From contig NZ_JAUSXL010000001.1 of assembly GCF_030815975.1 (NCBI RefSeq), positions 124,001-188,000 on the forward strand: a stretch of 64,000 bases of DNA, read 5' to 3'. How positions within the stretch are numbered: the stretch's first letter is position 1; each line of letters opens with the position of its first letter. The position numbers and the translations under genes were made by a program. Positions 44,974 through 53,409 of this stretch are shown piece by piece. Source of the stretch: Variovorax paradoxus. Its GTDB lineage: Bacteria; Pseudomonadota; Gammaproteobacteria; Burkholderiales; Burkholderiaceae_C. Under the pieces are notes generated by a model. The model searched no databases. It was given only the letters and a program-made list of their open reading frames with translations, and had not been told where the DNA came from.

Positions 44974-45894
44974 TCAGGCGCGCGGATAGCCCGGCATGCT
45001 GAAATCGATGGCCCGCAGCTGTGCGTCGACGGCCTCGCGCACCGGCTTGTCCAGCGGCACCAGCGGCGGCCGCACCGTGCGCCATGGCGCATCGTTGGCG
45101 TATGTGGCCACCGCATGCTTCATGGCCGGGATCATGTAGCCGCCCTGGAACACCTGGCGGACAGCATCGGCCCTGGCCTGAAGTTCGGGGGCGTCCGGAC
45201 CGCGCCATCCCGCATAGAGGCGATGGATTCCCGCGGGATTCATGTTCACCGTGGCGCTGATGCAGCCCGCGCCGCCGATGGGCATCGCCATCGAGAGAAG
45301 TGACTCGCTGGCAGGAAACACGTCGAAGCCATCGGCTGCGAAGTTGTCGATCATGGCCTTGGTGTTCGCCCAGTCTCCCGAGGAGTCCTTGGCGCCGGCG
45401 ATGACGCTCGGGTAGCGCTTTCGAAGCCGCTCGATCAGGCCCAGGGTGATCGGGACATGGGTGAACTGAGGGATGTGATACAGGTAGATCGGTGCACAGC
45501 CCGGCCCCACCCGTTCGATGATTTCAGCGTAGTAGGCGAACACGCCATCGTCGGACACACCCTTGAAGAAGAACGGCGGCAGCATCAGCAGGCCGGCCGC
45601 ACCGAGCCTGGAGGCATGCCGCGAAAGTTCGACGGCATCGGGCAGTGCGCAAGCACCAGTGCCCGGCATCAGCTTCGCCGCGGGAATGCCCGCTTCCACC
45701 AGTGCTTCGGTCAACGACATCCGCTCGGCAACGCAGATCGAAGCGGCCTCCGAATTGGTGCCGAAGATGGCCAAGCCCGCGTTGTTGTCGACGAGCCACT
45801 CGCAGTGCGCGATGAAGCGTCCGACATCGGGTGCCAGGCTGTCGTTGAAGGGCGTCAGGACGGGCGCGAGAACGCCGCGCAGTCTGGTTGTCAT
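44974..45894 (-). CDS. Dihydrodipicolinate synthase/N-acetylneuraminate lyase family aldolase or dehydratase
   Basis: 306 residues with the DapA-type TIM barrel: GVLAPVLTPFNDSLAPD, the pyruvate-binding motif GTNSEAASI, Tyr in PIYLYHIPQ and the Schiff-base Lys in VIAGAKDSSGD. It lacks the GTTGE motif of true lysine biosynthesis enzymes. In catabolic operons such proteins cleave or dehydrate 2-keto-3-deoxy sugar acids, fitting the dehydratase and lactonase encoded nearby. The start MTTRLRGVLAP is at 45894; MIGSTFGRHNS upstream has no family match. It leads the six-gene ABC operon and is divergent from the LysR gene. Confidence 0.9.
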   Translation of the reverse strand: MTTRLRGVLAPVLTPFNDSLAPDVGRFIAHCEWLVDNNAGLAIFGTNSEAASICVAERMSLTEALVEAGIPAAKLMPGTGACALPDAVELSRHASRLGAAGLLMLPPFFFKGVSDDGVFAYYAEIIERVGPGCAPIYLYHIPQFTHVPITLGLIERLRKRYPSVIAGAKDSSGDWANTKAMIDNFAADGFDVFPASESLLSMAMPIGGAGCISATVNMNPAGIHRLYAGWRGPDAPELQARADAVRQVFQGGYMIPAMKHAVATYANDAPWRTVRPPLVPLDKPVREAVDAQLRAIDFSMPGYPRA

Positions 45895-45904
45895 GCTGTT
45901 GTGT

Positions 45905-46026
45905 CTTCCGAAGGTGGAACCGATCAACGGTTCGAAGCGGGCCTGTTGCTGTGCGGGGCAGAGTTTGAAAGCACAGCCCCTTCGGAAGAAGCGATGGCGA
46001 CACCGTCAGAGCAAAATAATTTTTTG
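45905..46026. promoter_or_regulatory. Divergent promoter region between DapA-like operon and LysR gene with several dyads
   Basis: CTTCCGAAGG at 45905-45914 recurs as its exact inverse complement CCTTCGGAAG at 45979-45988. TTCC-N6-GGAA occupies 45906-45919. AACCG-N5-CGGTT is a perfect dyad at 45918-45932. Near the LysR start, CGTCAGAGCAAAATAATTTT followed by TTG (46004-46026) resembles a motif upstream of the second catabolic operon. These are candidate LysR-type binding sites controlling both directions. Which of them is the real operator cannot be decided from sequence alone. Confidence 0.55.
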
Positions 46027-46059
46027 TTCCGGTTCATCCGCGAAGTTACATTCGTCCGC

Positions 46060-46938
46060 ATGGATACCCGCTACCTCCAGAGCTTTGTGGCCGTTGTCGA
46101 GTTGGGATCGATGGCCGAAGCAGCACGCCATCTGGACCTGACGCCTGCGGCCATTGCAGCGCGCGTCAAGGCGCTGGAGGAAGAAATGGGGCTGGCGCTG
46201 GTGCAACGCGCGGGGCGCTCCGTTCGCCCGACCGAAGCCGGCCTGAAGATGCTCGATCGGGCGCGCACCGTGCTCAGGGAAATCCGCGACCTGCGGGCCG
46301 CCGCCGGCGACGGATTCGCGCTCGGCGAATTGAAGCTTGGCGTGTTCGGCTCGGCGCTGACGGGCGTGCTGCCGCCCTTGCTCAAGCGTCTTTACGACCG
46401 CTACCCGGATCTTTCCGTGTTCGTCGCCCCCGGGAATTCCGTCGAGCTGTGTCGCCAGGTGGGCATCGGTGCGCTGGATGCCGCCATCGTGGTCGAACCC
46501 CAGTTCGCCGTGGGCAAAGGCTGCGCATGGCAAGCGCTGCTGGAGGAAGGGCTCGTGGTGGTGGCACCTGCAGGGCTGGCGGATCGATCTGCCCACCAGT
46601 TGCTGGAGACCGAACCCTTCATTCGCTACGACCGCTCCGTGCTGGGCGGCCAGCTTGCCGACCGCTACCTTCGCGACAACCACCTGGTCGTGAAGCAGCG
46701 GCTCGAGATCGACAATCTGATGGCCATCGCCGCCCTCGTCGGGCAAGGCCTGGGTGTGGCGCTCCTGCCGGACTGGTCGCCCATGTGGCACGCCGGCTAC
46801 GACATCGTGCCGGTCCCGCTGCCCTCGCGCGCGCCCGTGCGGCGCGTCGGCGTGGTGTGGGCAACGCACGGACCGCGCGCGGCCTTGTCGCAGGCGTTGC
46901 TGAACGAAGCGCAGGCCATGTACGGTCAGGAAAACTGA
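46060..46938 (+). CDS. LysR-type transcriptional regulator
   Basis: 292 residues. The winged helix-turn-helix covers residues 1-62 (YLQSFVAVVELGSMAEAARHL, LTPAAIAARVKALEEEMG, LVQRAGRSVRPTEAG). The effector-binding domain follows (LKLGVFGSALTGVLPPLLKRL, VGQGLGVALLPDW). The ATG at 46060 matches the usual LysR N-terminus; an earlier in-frame ATG would add 22 unrelated residues. It is divergent from the DapA/ABC operon and convergent, with a 13-base overlap, with the amidohydrolase gene. It is thus placed between both sugar operons that it probably controls. Confidence 0.93.
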   Translation: MDTRYLQSFVAVVELGSMAEAARHLDLTPAAIAARVKALEEEMGLALVQRAGRSVRPTEAGLKMLDRARTVLREIRDLRAAAGDGFALGELKLGVFGSALTGVLPPLLKRLYDRYPDLSVFVAPGNSVELCRQVGIGALDAAIVVEPQFAVGKGCAWQALLEEGLVVVAPAGLADRSAHQLLETEPFIRYDRSVLGGQLADRYLRDNHLVVKQRLEIDNLMAIAALVGQGLGVALLPDWSPMWHAGYDIVPVPLPSRAPVRRVGVVWATHGPRAALSQALLNEAQAMYGQEN

Positions 46939-47798
46939 TACAGCCGGGCCGGGTTGTCGACCAGGATCAGCTGACGCACCGCCTCGCCCGGCACTGCTTC
47001 GGCGAAGGCATCCAGCAAGCCTGCATCGTTCGGGATCTTGTGGGGCTGCTCCGTCGGATGCGGCCAATCGCTTCCCCAGAGCACACGTTCCGGCGCTTCG
47101 CGCGCATACGCGGCGGCCTCCGCGACAGCGTCTGCGTAGCTGGGAGCGCCGACCAACGATTCGTTGTAGAACCCGGACAGCTTGACGTAGGCCTTTTGCT
47201 GCTGGAGCAGGTCGCGAACCATCAGAAAGGCCGGATGCTGCGTCGCGTTCGGTTGCGGCACGCGCGCCAGGTGGTCGAACACCACGGGGACCGGCAGGTC
47301 CGCCCAGATCGCACGCGCCTCCAGAAGAAAGGCCGCGGGCGCGTTGACCTGTACATGCCATCCCAGGGTCGCAATGCGCGCTGCCAGAGGCTTGACCATG
47401 GCCAGCGTGGTCGTACCCGGTGGCGCGAGATTGAACCGGATTCCGCGCACACCTCCGCTGTGCAGTTCGCGCAATCCAACGTCCGTCACTTCGGTGTCGA
47501 CGACGGCGATGCCGCGCGCTTTCCCGTCGAAGTGGCCGATCGACTCGAGCAGCAGGCGGTTGTCGGTCCCGTAGCTCGATGGCTGCACGATCACATTGCG
47601 CGTGGTGCCGATGCGCTTCTGCAAGGCCTTGTAGTCGGCAATCAATGCATCGCCGGGCCGCAGCGCCGCCTTCCCGGCGAACGGGTAGCGCGCATCGTAG
47701 ATGTGGTGATGGCAATCGCAGGCGTCGAGGGGGACGCGCGTGTTCGGCTGCTCTGTGCCTTCAGACCACTTCACCGCCTGGGCAGACCGGCGGTCCAT
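46926..47798 (-). CDS. Amidohydrolase family lactonase (LigI / galactarolactone isomerase-like)
   Basis: 290 residues in the COG3618 amidohydrolase group: the metal or active-site motif DACDCHHHIYDARYP near the N-terminus, VIVQPSSYGTDNRLLLE, GVRGIRFNLAPPG, VVFDHLARVPQP and the late Asp in VLWGSDWPHPT. Relatives hydrolyse 2-pyrone-4,6-dicarboxylate or isomerise or hydrolyse sugar-acid lactones, often without a tightly bound metal. Here a sugar lactone is likelier because of the dehydratase directly upstream (one base between genes) and the nearby sugar dehydrogenase. It is cytosolic. Confidence 0.88.
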   Translation of the reverse strand: MDRRSAQAVKWSEGTEQPNTRVPLDACDCHHHIYDARYPFAGKAALRPGDALIADYKALQKRIGTTRNVIVQPSSYGTDNRLLLESIGHFDGKARGIAVVDTEVTDVGLRELHSGGVRGIRFNLAPPGTTTLAMVKPLAARIATLGWHVQVNAPAAFLLEARAIWADLPVPVVFDHLARVPQPNATQHPAFLMVRDLLQQQKAYVKLSGFYNESLVGAPSYADAVAEAAAYAREAPERVLWGSDWPHPTEQPHKIPNDAGLLDAFAEAVPGEAVRQLILVDNPARLYQFS

Positions 47799-47799
47799 G

Positions 47800-49554
47800 C
47801 TAGCGCGGCACCTTGCCGACCATCCGGGCTGCCCGCAGAAAATCGAAATCCACGCCCTGGTCGGCCTGTGTCACTGTCTGCAGGAACAGCTTGCGGTAGC
47901 CGCGCTCAGCCGTCGGTGCCACGACCGGAGCTTCCTGCGCGCGCCGGGCGAGCTCTTCCGCGGACACCAGCAGCGCGATCTCCCTGTGCTCGACGCTCAG
48001 CCGGATACGGTCGCCATTGCGAACATGGGCCAGAGGGCCGCCGACCGCAGATTCGGGAGTGACGTGAAGCACGATGGTGCCGAACGCGGTACCGCTCATG
48101 CGGCCGTCGGAGATCCGCACGATGTCCTTGACGCCAGCGCGGGCCAGCTTGCGCGGGATCGGAATGTAGCCCGCCTCGGGCATGCCCGGCGCGCCCTTGG
48201 GGCCGATGTTCTTGAGCACGAGCACGTCCTGCGCCGTGACATCGAGCTCGTCACTGTCGATTCGGTGCACCAGATCCTCGATGTTCTCGAAGACCACGGC
48301 CCGCCCCTCGTGCTCCATGAGCTTCGGATCCGCGGCAGACTGCTTGATGATGGCACCGCCTGGCGCGAGATTGCCTCGCAGCACGGCAATGCCGCCTTGA
48401 GGATAGATCGGGTTGCCGGTCGATCGCACCACCGTCTGGTGGAAGCCCGGGCCCGCCCGTTCCATCTCCTCGCCGAGCGTGCGGCCGGTGACGGTCATGG
48501 CGTCGAGGCGCAGCAGCGGCTTCAGTTCGCGCAGCAGGGTTGCCATTCCGCCCGCATGATGAAAATCTTCCATGTACCACTGGCCCGAGGGCTTCAGGTC
48601 GAGCAGCACCGGTGTTTCCCGCCCCATGCGGTCGAGCGCGGCCAGATCGATCTCCAGCCCCATGCGCCCGGCGATCGCCGTGAGATGCACGATGCCGTTG
48701 GTCGATCCTCCGATCGCCAGCAGCACACGCATGGCATTCTCGAAAGCCTCGGGCGTCAGGACCTTGTCGATCGTCAGGCCTGTGCGCGCCATCTGTACGG
48801 CCTGGGCCCCGGTCTGCTCGGCAATGCGGATCCGGTCCGCAGTCACGGCGGGCGGCGTCGCACCGCCCGGCACGGTCATGCCCAGTGCTTCGGCAATGCA
48901 CGCCATGGTGCTGGCCGTTCCCATCACCGAGCAGGTGCCCACGCTCGCAACCAGCTGATTGTTCACGTCGGCGATTTCCTCCGCATCGATCTCGCCTGCG
49001 CGGTACTTGCCCCAATAGCGCCGGCAGTCGGTGCAGGCGCCCACCCGTTCGCCACGATGGCTGCCCGTGAGCATCGAGCCCGTGATCAGCTGGATCGAGG
49101 GAATGCCGGCCGAAGCCGCACCCATCAGCTGGGCCGGCACGGTCTTGTCGCAGCCGCCGATCAGCACGACGGCATCCATGGGCTGGGCGCGCACCATCTC
49201 CTCGGTGTCCATGGACATGAGATTGCGCAGGTACATGCTGGTCGGCGCGGCAAAGCTCTCGTGGATCGAGATCGTCGGGAAGTCCATCGGCAGGCCCCCG
49301 GCCAGCATCACGCCGCGCTTGACGGCCTCGATGAGCTGCGGTGCGTTGCCATGGCACGGGTTGTAGGAACTTCCCGTGTTCGAGATGCCGATCACCGGAC
49401 GGTCGAGCGCCGCGTCGGTGAAGCCCGCGCCCTTGATGAAGGCCTTGCGCAGGAAGAGCGAGAAGCCTTGGTCGCCGTAGCTGGTGAGGCCCTTGCGCAT
49501 GCCGGAGCTGTCGGCGGCATGGTCGGGCTCGAAAGGAGATTTCTCGTCGGTCAT
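47800..49554 (-). CDS. IlvD/Edd family sugar-acid dehydratase
   Basis: 584 residues. The iron-sulfur cluster cysteines are visible in SSYNPCHGNAPQL, GGCDKTVPAQ and GACTDCRRYWGKYRAGEID. Further family segments are RKGLTSYGDQGFSLFLRKAF, the magnesium/active-site part GGSTNGIVHLTAIA, and RISDGRMSGTAFG near the C-terminus. The GACTDCRRYW form is seen in the sugar-acid branch (arabinonate/xylonate-type) rather than in branched-chain amino acid IlvD. It would dehydrate an aldonic acid to a 2-keto-3-deoxy acid. The start at 49554 (MTDEKSPFEP) was preferred; an in-frame ATG at 49602 overlaps the upstream gene by eight bases and is also possible. Confidence 0.9.
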   Translation of the reverse strand: MTDEKSPFEPDHAADSSGMRKGLTSYGDQGFSLFLRKAFIKGAGFTDAALDRPVIGISNTGSSYNPCHGNAPQLIEAVKRGVMLAGGLPMDFPTISIHESFAAPTSMYLRNLMSMDTEEMVRAQPMDAVVLIGGCDKTVPAQLMGAASAGIPSIQLITGSMLTGSHRGERVGACTDCRRYWGKYRAGEIDAEEIADVNNQLVASVGTCSVMGTASTMACIAEALGMTVPGGATPPAVTADRIRIAEQTGAQAVQMARTGLTIDKVLTPEAFENAMRVLLAIGGSTNGIVHLTAIAGRMGLEIDLAALDRMGRETPVLLDLKPSGQWYMEDFHHAGGMATLLRELKPLLRLDAMTVTGRTLGEEMERAGPGFHQTVVRSTGNPIYPQGGIAVLRGNLAPGGAIIKQSAADPKLMEHEGRAVVFENIEDLVHRIDSDELDVTAQDVLVLKNIGPKGAPGMPEAGYIPIPRKLARAGVKDIVRISDGRMSGTAFGTIVLHVTPESAVGGPLAHVRNGDRIRLSVEHREIALLVSAEELARRAQEAPVVAPTAERGYRKLFLQTVTQADQGVDFDFLRAARMVGKVPR

Positions 49555-49594
49555 GCTCGCATTACCCTTGTTTCGTGCATCAGGACTCCGGGCG

Positions 49595-50593
49595 TCATTC
49601 ATCCGCCTTGATGTTGGCCGCAGTGATCAGTTTCTCCCAGCGGGCAACCTCGAGCTCGATGCGCTTTGCCGTTTGCGCCGGCGTCGTCGGCTCCGCCGCA
49701 TAGACGCCTTGCTTCAGCAACATCTCCTTGACTTCGGACGACCCAACCAGCCTGGCCAGCGCTTCGTTCAGTCTCGCAACGATGCTCTCGGGCGTGCCGG
49801 CGGGCGCGAGCACGCCGAAAGTGGATGCGATGTCCAGCGCCGGCATATCGGCTTCGACCGCGGACGGCACCTCCGGGAGCATCGAGATGCGCTGAGGCAT
49901 CGTCACCGCCAGCGCGCGCAACTTCCCCGAGACGATGAACGGCAGCGCCGCGGGCACCGTCTCGACCATCATGTTCACCTGCCCGCCCACAAGATCCGTC
50001 ATGGCAGGGCCGCTGCCCTTGTAGGCGATGTGCGTCATGTTGATCTTCGCATCGCTGCGGATGATTTCGGCGGCCAGGCGTTGCGGGGCCCCCGCGCCCG
50101 ATGAGGCGTAGTTCAGCTTTTCGGGGTTGGCCTTGCCATAGGCGACCAGTTCCTTGAGGTCTTTCACCGGCAGCCTGGGGTTCACGACCACCACCAGCGG
50201 CACCGAACCCACCACCATGATGGGCGCGAAGTCCTTGGTGATGCTGTAGCGGATCTTTCCCTTCTCCAGCGTGGCCATGGTTGCATGAGAGGTGAGCGCG
50301 CCCATCAGCAAGGTGTAGCCGTCCGGCGCAGACCTGGCAGCGGCTTCGGCACCCACGTTGCCGCCGGCCCCGCCCCGGTTGTCGACGATCACCTGCTGTC
50401 CCAGTTGGTCGCCCAGCTTGAGCGCAATGATCCGGCCGATCACGTCGGTCGCGCCGCCCGGCGGGTAGGGCACGATCAGCTTGATCGGCTTGTCGGGGTA
50501 CGCCGCAAACGCACTCGCGGCGCTGGCGCACAAGACGACCGAGACACCGGCCTTGAAGATCAAGCGGCGGCGGCGCGAAGTGGTGTGGGGCAT
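49595..50593 (-). CDS. Bug/TctC family tripartite tricarboxylate transporter receptor
   Basis: 332 residues with a signal peptide (basic [11 protein letters not shown], cleavage near ASAFAA) and the Bug signature: [49 protein letters not shown], and the late [16 protein letters not shown]. These periplasmic proteins bind organic acids. No TctA/TctB membrane subunits are in the window, as usual for orphan Bug receptors. The ATG at 50593 follows CGGAGAC. It is the first gene of an operon with the dehydratase and lactonase, so its ligand may be a sugar acid. Confidence 0.92.
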   Translation of the reverse strand: MPHTTSRRRRLIFKAGVSVVLCASAASAFAAYPDKPIKLIVPYPPGGATDVIGRIIALKLGDQLGQQVIVDNRGGAGGNVGAEAAARSAPDGYTLLMGALTSHATMATLEKGKIRYSITKDFAPIMVVGSVPLVVVVNPRLPVKDLKELVAYGKANPEKLNYASSGAGAPQRLAAEIIRSDAKINMTHIAYKGSGPAMTDLVGGQVNMMVETVPAALPFIVSGKLRALAVTMPQRISMLPEVPSAVEADMPALDIASTFGVLAPAGTPESIVARLNEALARLVGSSEVKEMLLKQGVYAAEPTTPAQTAKRIELEVARWEKLITAANIKADE

Positions 50594-50714
50594 GGTCTGT
50601 CTCCGGTCAAGGGCGAGCGGATCGCCGGCGCGAGCCGGTGATGTCCGGACGCATTTTTTCGTTGCCGCCAGTGTTACCAATGCCTTCGCCGCGTTGAAGC
50701 GCTGCGCGCATGGA

Positions 50715-50743
50715 CAGACCATAAAAAAATTTTTGTCTGACGA
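50715..50743 (-). promoter_or_regulatory. AT-rich dyad and shared motif upstream of the receptor-dehydratase-lactonase operon
   Basis: CAGAC (50715-50719) and GTCTG (50735-50739) flank an A7T5 core. On the minus strand it reads CGTCAGACAAAAA followed by seven T. The LysR/DapA divergent region has CGTCAGAGCAAAA then TAATTTTTT. The shared CGTCAGA, CAAAA and T-run suggest a common operator, about 130 bases upstream of this operon's start. An AT-rich promoter element or the end of the iclR transcript are other readings. Confidence 0.45.
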
Positions 50744-50748
50744 ACGGC

Positions 50749-51513
50749 CTACGCGAGACCGCCGCCACGCGCGCTGAATTCACGGGCAATCTGCTCGCCG
50801 AGCGCCAGCAGCGGCGCGCTCATCTCGAGCGCCACCTCGTTCGCCGGCTCGCTGGTGGAGAGGCTCGCATTGAGCACGTGCACGCGCTCGTTCGGAAGCG
50901 CCAGCGGCGTGGCCAGCGCAACGATCTCGGGCTGCCACGAGGCCACGCACCAGCCGCGGCGGTGCACGCTCTCGATGGCCTTGTCGATGTCCTTGCGAAG
51001 CCGCGGCCAATCGCTGCGGCGCGCCTCGAACTCCTTCATCAGCTCGGCGCGCCGCGCCGGCGGCGCCGTCGCCAGCCAGGCGCGGCCGAGCGAGGTGAGC
51101 TCGATCGGCACGCGCTGTCCGCTCACCACACTGCGCAGCGACGCCTTCTTGTTGTAGCGGATCGATTCGAGGTACAGCATCTCCGAGCGATCGGCGACCG
51201 CGAGCCCGACGTTGATGCGCAGCTTCTCGGCCAGCGCACGCATCCGCGGCGCGGCCACCTGCAGCACGGCGGAGCCGGTGCGCATGGCGTGCGCGAATCC
51301 CAGCACCGGCGCCGCGAGCCGGTAGGCGCGCGCGGGCCGGTCATGTTCGAGCAGGCCCGTGCCGACCAGCGTCTGCGTCAGGCGGCTCACGGTGGCCGGC
51401 GCCAGGCCGGTGCGCTCCGCGAGCTCGCCGTTGCCCAACAGCGTGGAGCCGGGCCGGAAGGCACGCAGGATCTCGATCCCGCGTTCGAGCGAGCGGTTGG
51501 ATGGGCTGGGCAT
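50749..51513 (-). CDS. IclR family transcriptional regulator
   Basis: 254 residues. The N-terminal winged helix (about 5-65) contains [38 protein letters not shown] and [11 protein letters not shown]. The effector domain (about 80-250) has [33 protein letters not shown] and a C-terminal [13 protein letters not shown], matching the IclR GAF-like fold. The ATG at 51513 has AAGGAGAC upstream. It is divergent by 115 bases from the receptor/enoyl-CoA hydratase operon, which it probably controls through the dyad between them. Confidence 0.93.
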   Translation of the reverse strand: MPSPSNRSLERGIEILRAFRPGSTLLGNGELAERTGLAPATVSRLTQTLVGTGLLEHDRPARAYRLAAPVLGFAHAMRTGSAVLQVAAPRMRALAEKLRINVGLAVADRSEMLYLESIRYNKKASLRSVVSGQRVPIELTSLGRAWLATAPPARRAELMKEFEARRSDWPRLRKDIDKAIESVHRRGWCVASWQPEIVALATPLALPNERVHVLNASLSTSEPANEVALEMSAPLLALGEQIAREFSARGGGLA

Positions 51514-51541
51514 TCGATGTCTCCTTGCAGCCGGCCTCCAA

Positions 51542-51556
51542 TTCCATGCAGTGGAA
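51542..51556. promoter_or_regulatory. Candidate IclR operator (TTCCA-N5-TGGAA)
   Basis: A perfect 15-base inverted repeat, TTCCA TGCAG TGGAA, lies between the divergent IclR and receptor start codons, 28 bases from the iclR ATG and 72 from the receptor ATG. IclR-family operators are often short dyads of this size and TGGAA/TTCCA-like content. It is the strongest dyad in the 115-base region. Confidence 0.6.
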
Positions 51557-51628
51557 AGAGGCAGGTGCGCTGGCGAAGTATGCGTCCTAAGCTTCAGGCA
51601 CATCGAACAGCAGGAAAGAGAGACATCC

Positions 51629-52594
51629 ATGCGTGCATTCCTTCGCCTCGCAGCGGCGCTCGCGCTCGCGGCGCTGGCCGCGCCAGCGGCCCTCGCGGCC
51701 TTCCCCGACAAGCCGCTGCGCATCATCGTTCCCTTCGCGCCCGGCGGCGGCACCGACGCGATCACGCGCTCGCTCGGCATCGGCCTTGGCGAGGCGCTCG
51801 GCCAGCCCGTCATCGTCGACAACAAGCCGGGCGCCGGCACCATCATCGGCACCGACGCGGTCGCCAAGAGCGCGCCCGACGGCTACACGCTGCTGATGGC
51901 CACCTTCGCGCATGCGGTCAATCCCGCGCTGCAGCCGAAGCTGCCCTACGACACCGACAAGGCCTTCGCGCCGGTCGCACTGATCGGCGTCTCGCCCAAC
52001 GTGCTGGTGGTGCGCGCCGACCGGCCGTACAAGACGGTGGCGGAGCTGATCGCCGCAGCCAGAGCCAAGCCCGGCGCGCTGACCTTCGCTTCGCAAGGCA
52101 ACGGCACCTCGGCGCACCTGGCCGGCGAGCTCTTCAAGAGCCTGGCCAAGGTGGACATCAACCACGTGCCCTACCGCGGCGCAGGCCCGGCCATGACCGA
52201 CCTGCTCGGCGGGCAGGTCGACATGATGTTTGCCACCGCGGCCGCCGCGCGGCCCTTCGTCAGCGCAGGAAAGATGCGCGCGCTCGCCGTGACCACCGCG
52301 CATCGGTCGCCGGCCTACGCCGCCGTGCCCACGCTCGCCGAAGCCGGCGTGCCCGGCTACGCGGCGGAGAGCTGGTACGGCCTCTATGCCGTGGCCGGCA
52401 CGCCCCGGGACGTGATCGCGCGGCTGAACGATGCGGTACGCCGCGCGGTGAAGGCAGAGGCCTTCGTGAAGCAGACGCAGTCGGAAGGCCTGGCCGTCGA
52501 CGTCGGCGCGCCGGAAGCACTCGACCGCTACGTGCGGGCCGAGGAAATGCGCTGGCGCAAGGTCGTCAAGGACGGAAACATCAAAGCCGATTGA
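51629..52594 (+). CDS. Bug/TctC family solute receptor (first of two in operon)
   Basis: 321 residues. An alanine-rich signal peptide (cleavage near AALAAF) precedes the Bug fold: [78 protein letters not shown] and VPTLAEAGVPGYAAES. It would bind a carboxylate in the periplasm. The ATG at 51629 is preceded by an AGGAAAGAGAG tract. It starts a five-gene operon with acyl-CoA enzymes, so its ligand is probably an organic acid that is activated to a CoA ester. Confidence 0.92.
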   Translation: MRAFLRLAAALALAALAAPAALAAFPDKPLRIIVPFAPGGGTDAITRSLGIGLGEALGQPVIVDNKPGAGTIIGTDAVAKSAPDGYTLLMATFAHAVNPALQPKLPYDTDKAFAPVALIGVSPNVLVVRADRPYKTVAELIAAARAKPGALTFASQGNGTSAHLAGELFKSLAKVDINHVPYRGAGPAMTDLLGGQVDMMFATAAAARPFVSAGKMRALAVTTAHRSPAYAAVPTLAEAGVPGYAAESWYGLYAVAGTPRDVIARLNDAVRRAVKAEAFVKQTQSEGLAVDVGAPEALDRYVRAEEMRWRKVVKDGNIKAD

Positions 52595-52605
52595 AGCACC
52601 CCCTC

Positions 52606-53409
52606 ATGAACACCACCACCTCCCTCATCGAACTGAAGGTCGAGGCCGGCATCGCCGTCCTCACGCTGAATCGGCCCGAGAAGCGCAACGCGATCAGCGA
52701 TGCGATGCGCAGCGAGCTGATCGCGGCACTCGAGCAAGCGGCAGGCGACGCGACGATCCGCGCGCTGGTCCTGACCGGCAACGGCAAGGGCTTCTGCGCC
52801 GGCGGCGACGTGGCCGGCATGCAGCGGCGCATGGACGCGCCGGCCGGCGCGGTCGGCTTCAACGGCTGGACGCGGCAGCAGCGCGTGCACCACTCGATCG
52901 CATTGCTGCACACGATGCCCAAGCCGGTGATCGCGGCCGTGAACGGTTCGGCCAACGGCCTGGGCGCCGACATGGCGCTGGCCTGCGACTTCGTCATCGC
53001 CTCGGAAGAAGCCAGCTTCGCCTGGAGCTACATCAAGCGCGGGCTGATTCCCGACGGCGGCGGCATGTACTTCCTGCCGCGGCGCGTGGGGCTGTCGCGC
53101 GCCAAACAGCTGATCTTCACCGGCCGCAAGGTGGAAGCGGCCGAGGCGCTGGCGCTCGGCATCGCCGATCGCGTGAGCCCGCACCACGCATTGCTGGACG
53201 ATGCGCGGGCCTGGGCCGTCGAGCTGTCGCAGGGCTCGGCGGCAGCGCTCGCGCTCGGCAAGTCCATCATCGACCAGAGCTTCGAGCTGCCGGCCGAGCA
53301 GGTCTTCGCGCAGGGCAGCCAGGCGCAGGGCATCTGCTACACGACGCAGGAACACCGCGATGCGGTGCTGGCCTTCCTGAACGGCGGCACGCGGGAGAAA
53401 TCCGCATGA
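52606..53409 (+). CDS. Enoyl-CoA hydratase/isomerase family protein
   Basis: 267 residues with the crotonase fold: LTLNRPEKRNAISDAMRSEL, the first oxyanion strand GNGKGFCAGGDVAGM, and the active-site stretch PVIAAVNGSANGLGADMALACDF, followed by RGLIPDGGGMYFLPRRVGL. The two glutamates of true hydratases are not at the usual places (ADMAL and PDGGG carry Asp), so isomerase, hydrolase or lyase activity on an acyl-CoA is as likely as hydration. The gene lies 11 bases after the receptor and overlaps the synthetase gene by four bases. Confidence 0.9.
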   Translation: MNTTTSLIELKVEAGIAVLTLNRPEKRNAISDAMRSELIAALEQAAGDATIRALVLTGNGKGFCAGGDVAGMQRRMDAPAGAVGFNGWTRQQRVHHSIALLHTMPKPVIAAVNGSANGLGADMALACDFVIASEEASFAWSYIKRGLIPDGGGMYFLPRRVGLSRAKQLIFTGRKVEAAEALALGIADRVSPHHALLDDARAWAVELSQGSAAALALGKSIIDQSFELPAEQVFAQGSQAQGICYTTQEHRDAVLAFLNGGTREKSA

